Made by a program: the position numbers and the translations under genes. A model generated the notes under the pieces. It was given only the letters and a program-made list of their open reading frames with translations, searched no databases and had not been told where the DNA came from. DNA of 64,000 nt from Peteryoungia rhizophila (GTDB taxonomy: Bacteria; Pseudomonadota; Alphaproteobacteria; Rhizobiales; Rhizobiaceae): assembly GCF_004912145.1 (NCBI RefSeq), contig NZ_STGT01000007.1, positions 62,001 to 126,000 on the forward strand, read 5' to 3'. Of the stretch, positions 63,730-64,000 are shown one piece after another (position 1 is the stretch's first letter; each line of letters opens with the position of its first letter).

Positions 63730-64000
63730 ATGAGTGGCAAGCATGTCGCGGTTTTGATGGGTGGATTGTCCTCCGAGCGGCCCGTGAGCTTGTCGTCGGG
63801 TAGCGCCTGCGCTGCAGCCCTCGAAGGTGAGGGCTTCCAGGTCACGCGGGTAGACGTCGGTCGTGACATCGGTCGTGTCCTCGGAGAGCTGAAGCCGGAC
63901 GTTGCCTTCAATGCGCTGCATGGTCCCTTCGGCGAGGATGGCACGATCCAGGGCGTGCTCGAATACCTCGAGATTCCCTATACCCATTCCGGTGTGCTGG
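63730..64000 (+). CDS. ddlB: D-alanine--D-alanine ligase (3' truncated by window)
   Basis: The first 90 codons are present. VAVLMGGLSSERPVSLSSGSACAAAL is the N-terminal Ddl motif, and VAFNALHGPFGEDGTIQGVLEYLEIPYTHSGVL the conserved end of the first domain. It makes the dipeptide used by MurF. The rest lies beyond the right edge, where ftsQ, ftsA and ftsZ are expected from conserved order. Confidence 0.95.
   Translation, partial: MSGKHVAVLMGGLSSERPVSLSSGSACAAALEGEGFQVTRVDVGRDIGRVLGELKPDVAFNALHGPFGEDGTIQGVLEYLEIPYTHSGVL

Overview
The window is a chromosomal segment of an alphaproteobacterium, most likely Rhizobiaceae (Rhizobium/Agrobacterium group). Evidence: the complete order rnpB-mraZ-rsmH-ftsL-ftsI-murE-murF-mraY-murD-ftsW-murG-murC-murB-(GGDEF)-ddlB; a betaine-lipid btaBA pair; a pyrophosphate-type phosphofructokinase; an ArsR-methyltransferase fusion next to metF; many ABC/TRAP uptake genes; a mosaic palindromic repeat like rhizobial RIME elements; and high GC with long antisense open frames. 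I saw no insertion sequence, prophage, CRISPR array, tRNA or rRNA.

Layout. 1-4.0 kb: 3' end of metH, a RIME-like repeat, a PP2C phosphatase and a Tat-exported solute-binding protein. 4.1-18.3 kb: a catabolic locus around an RpiR-type regulator. One arm (minus strand) encodes an ABC importer and a zinc alcohol dehydrogenase. The divergent arm encodes an N-formylglutamate-amidohydrolase-like enzyme, a TRAP transporter, a glutamine-synthetase-like ligase, an aldehyde dehydrogenase and an iron alcohol dehydrogenase. This set suggests use of an amine or amino alcohol through gamma-glutamylated intermediates. 18.4-31.3 kb: mixed genes, including an orphan ParA, an L,D-transpeptidase, MarR-DUF4432, RidA, a ThDP enzyme with a CaiB-type CoA transferase, a GT-C-like membrane protein and EttA. 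31.4-33.5 kb: ArsR-methyltransferase regulator and metF behind a perfect palindrome, then a 25-residue membrane peptide gene. 33.8-46.7 kb: cell-wall hydrolases (MltB-like, GH25, two SLTs, AmpD-like amidase) interleaved with btaBA, an EAL/GGDEF protein, a CubicO-type hydrolase, a LysE-type exporter, pfp and a DjlA-like co-chaperone. 46.8-64.0 kb: an FAD oxidoreductase, rnpB and the division and cell-wall cluster, cut off inside ddlB.

Regulatory DNA readable by eye: paired RpiR-type boxes around a TTGACA promoter; a 20-bp palindrome before the metF operon; a PHO-box-like site before btaA; a 10-bp-period CCCA array (MraZ-type operator) and CtrA-like sites before mraZ and ddlB; a terminator-bounded possible small RNA upstream of djlA; and several strong hairpin terminators. 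The most interesting elements are the gamma-glutamyl catabolic locus with its operators, the 25-aa peptide, a possible leader peptide coupled to dctQ, the MraZ array and the small-RNA candidate. All functions are inferred from sequence motifs and gene context only.
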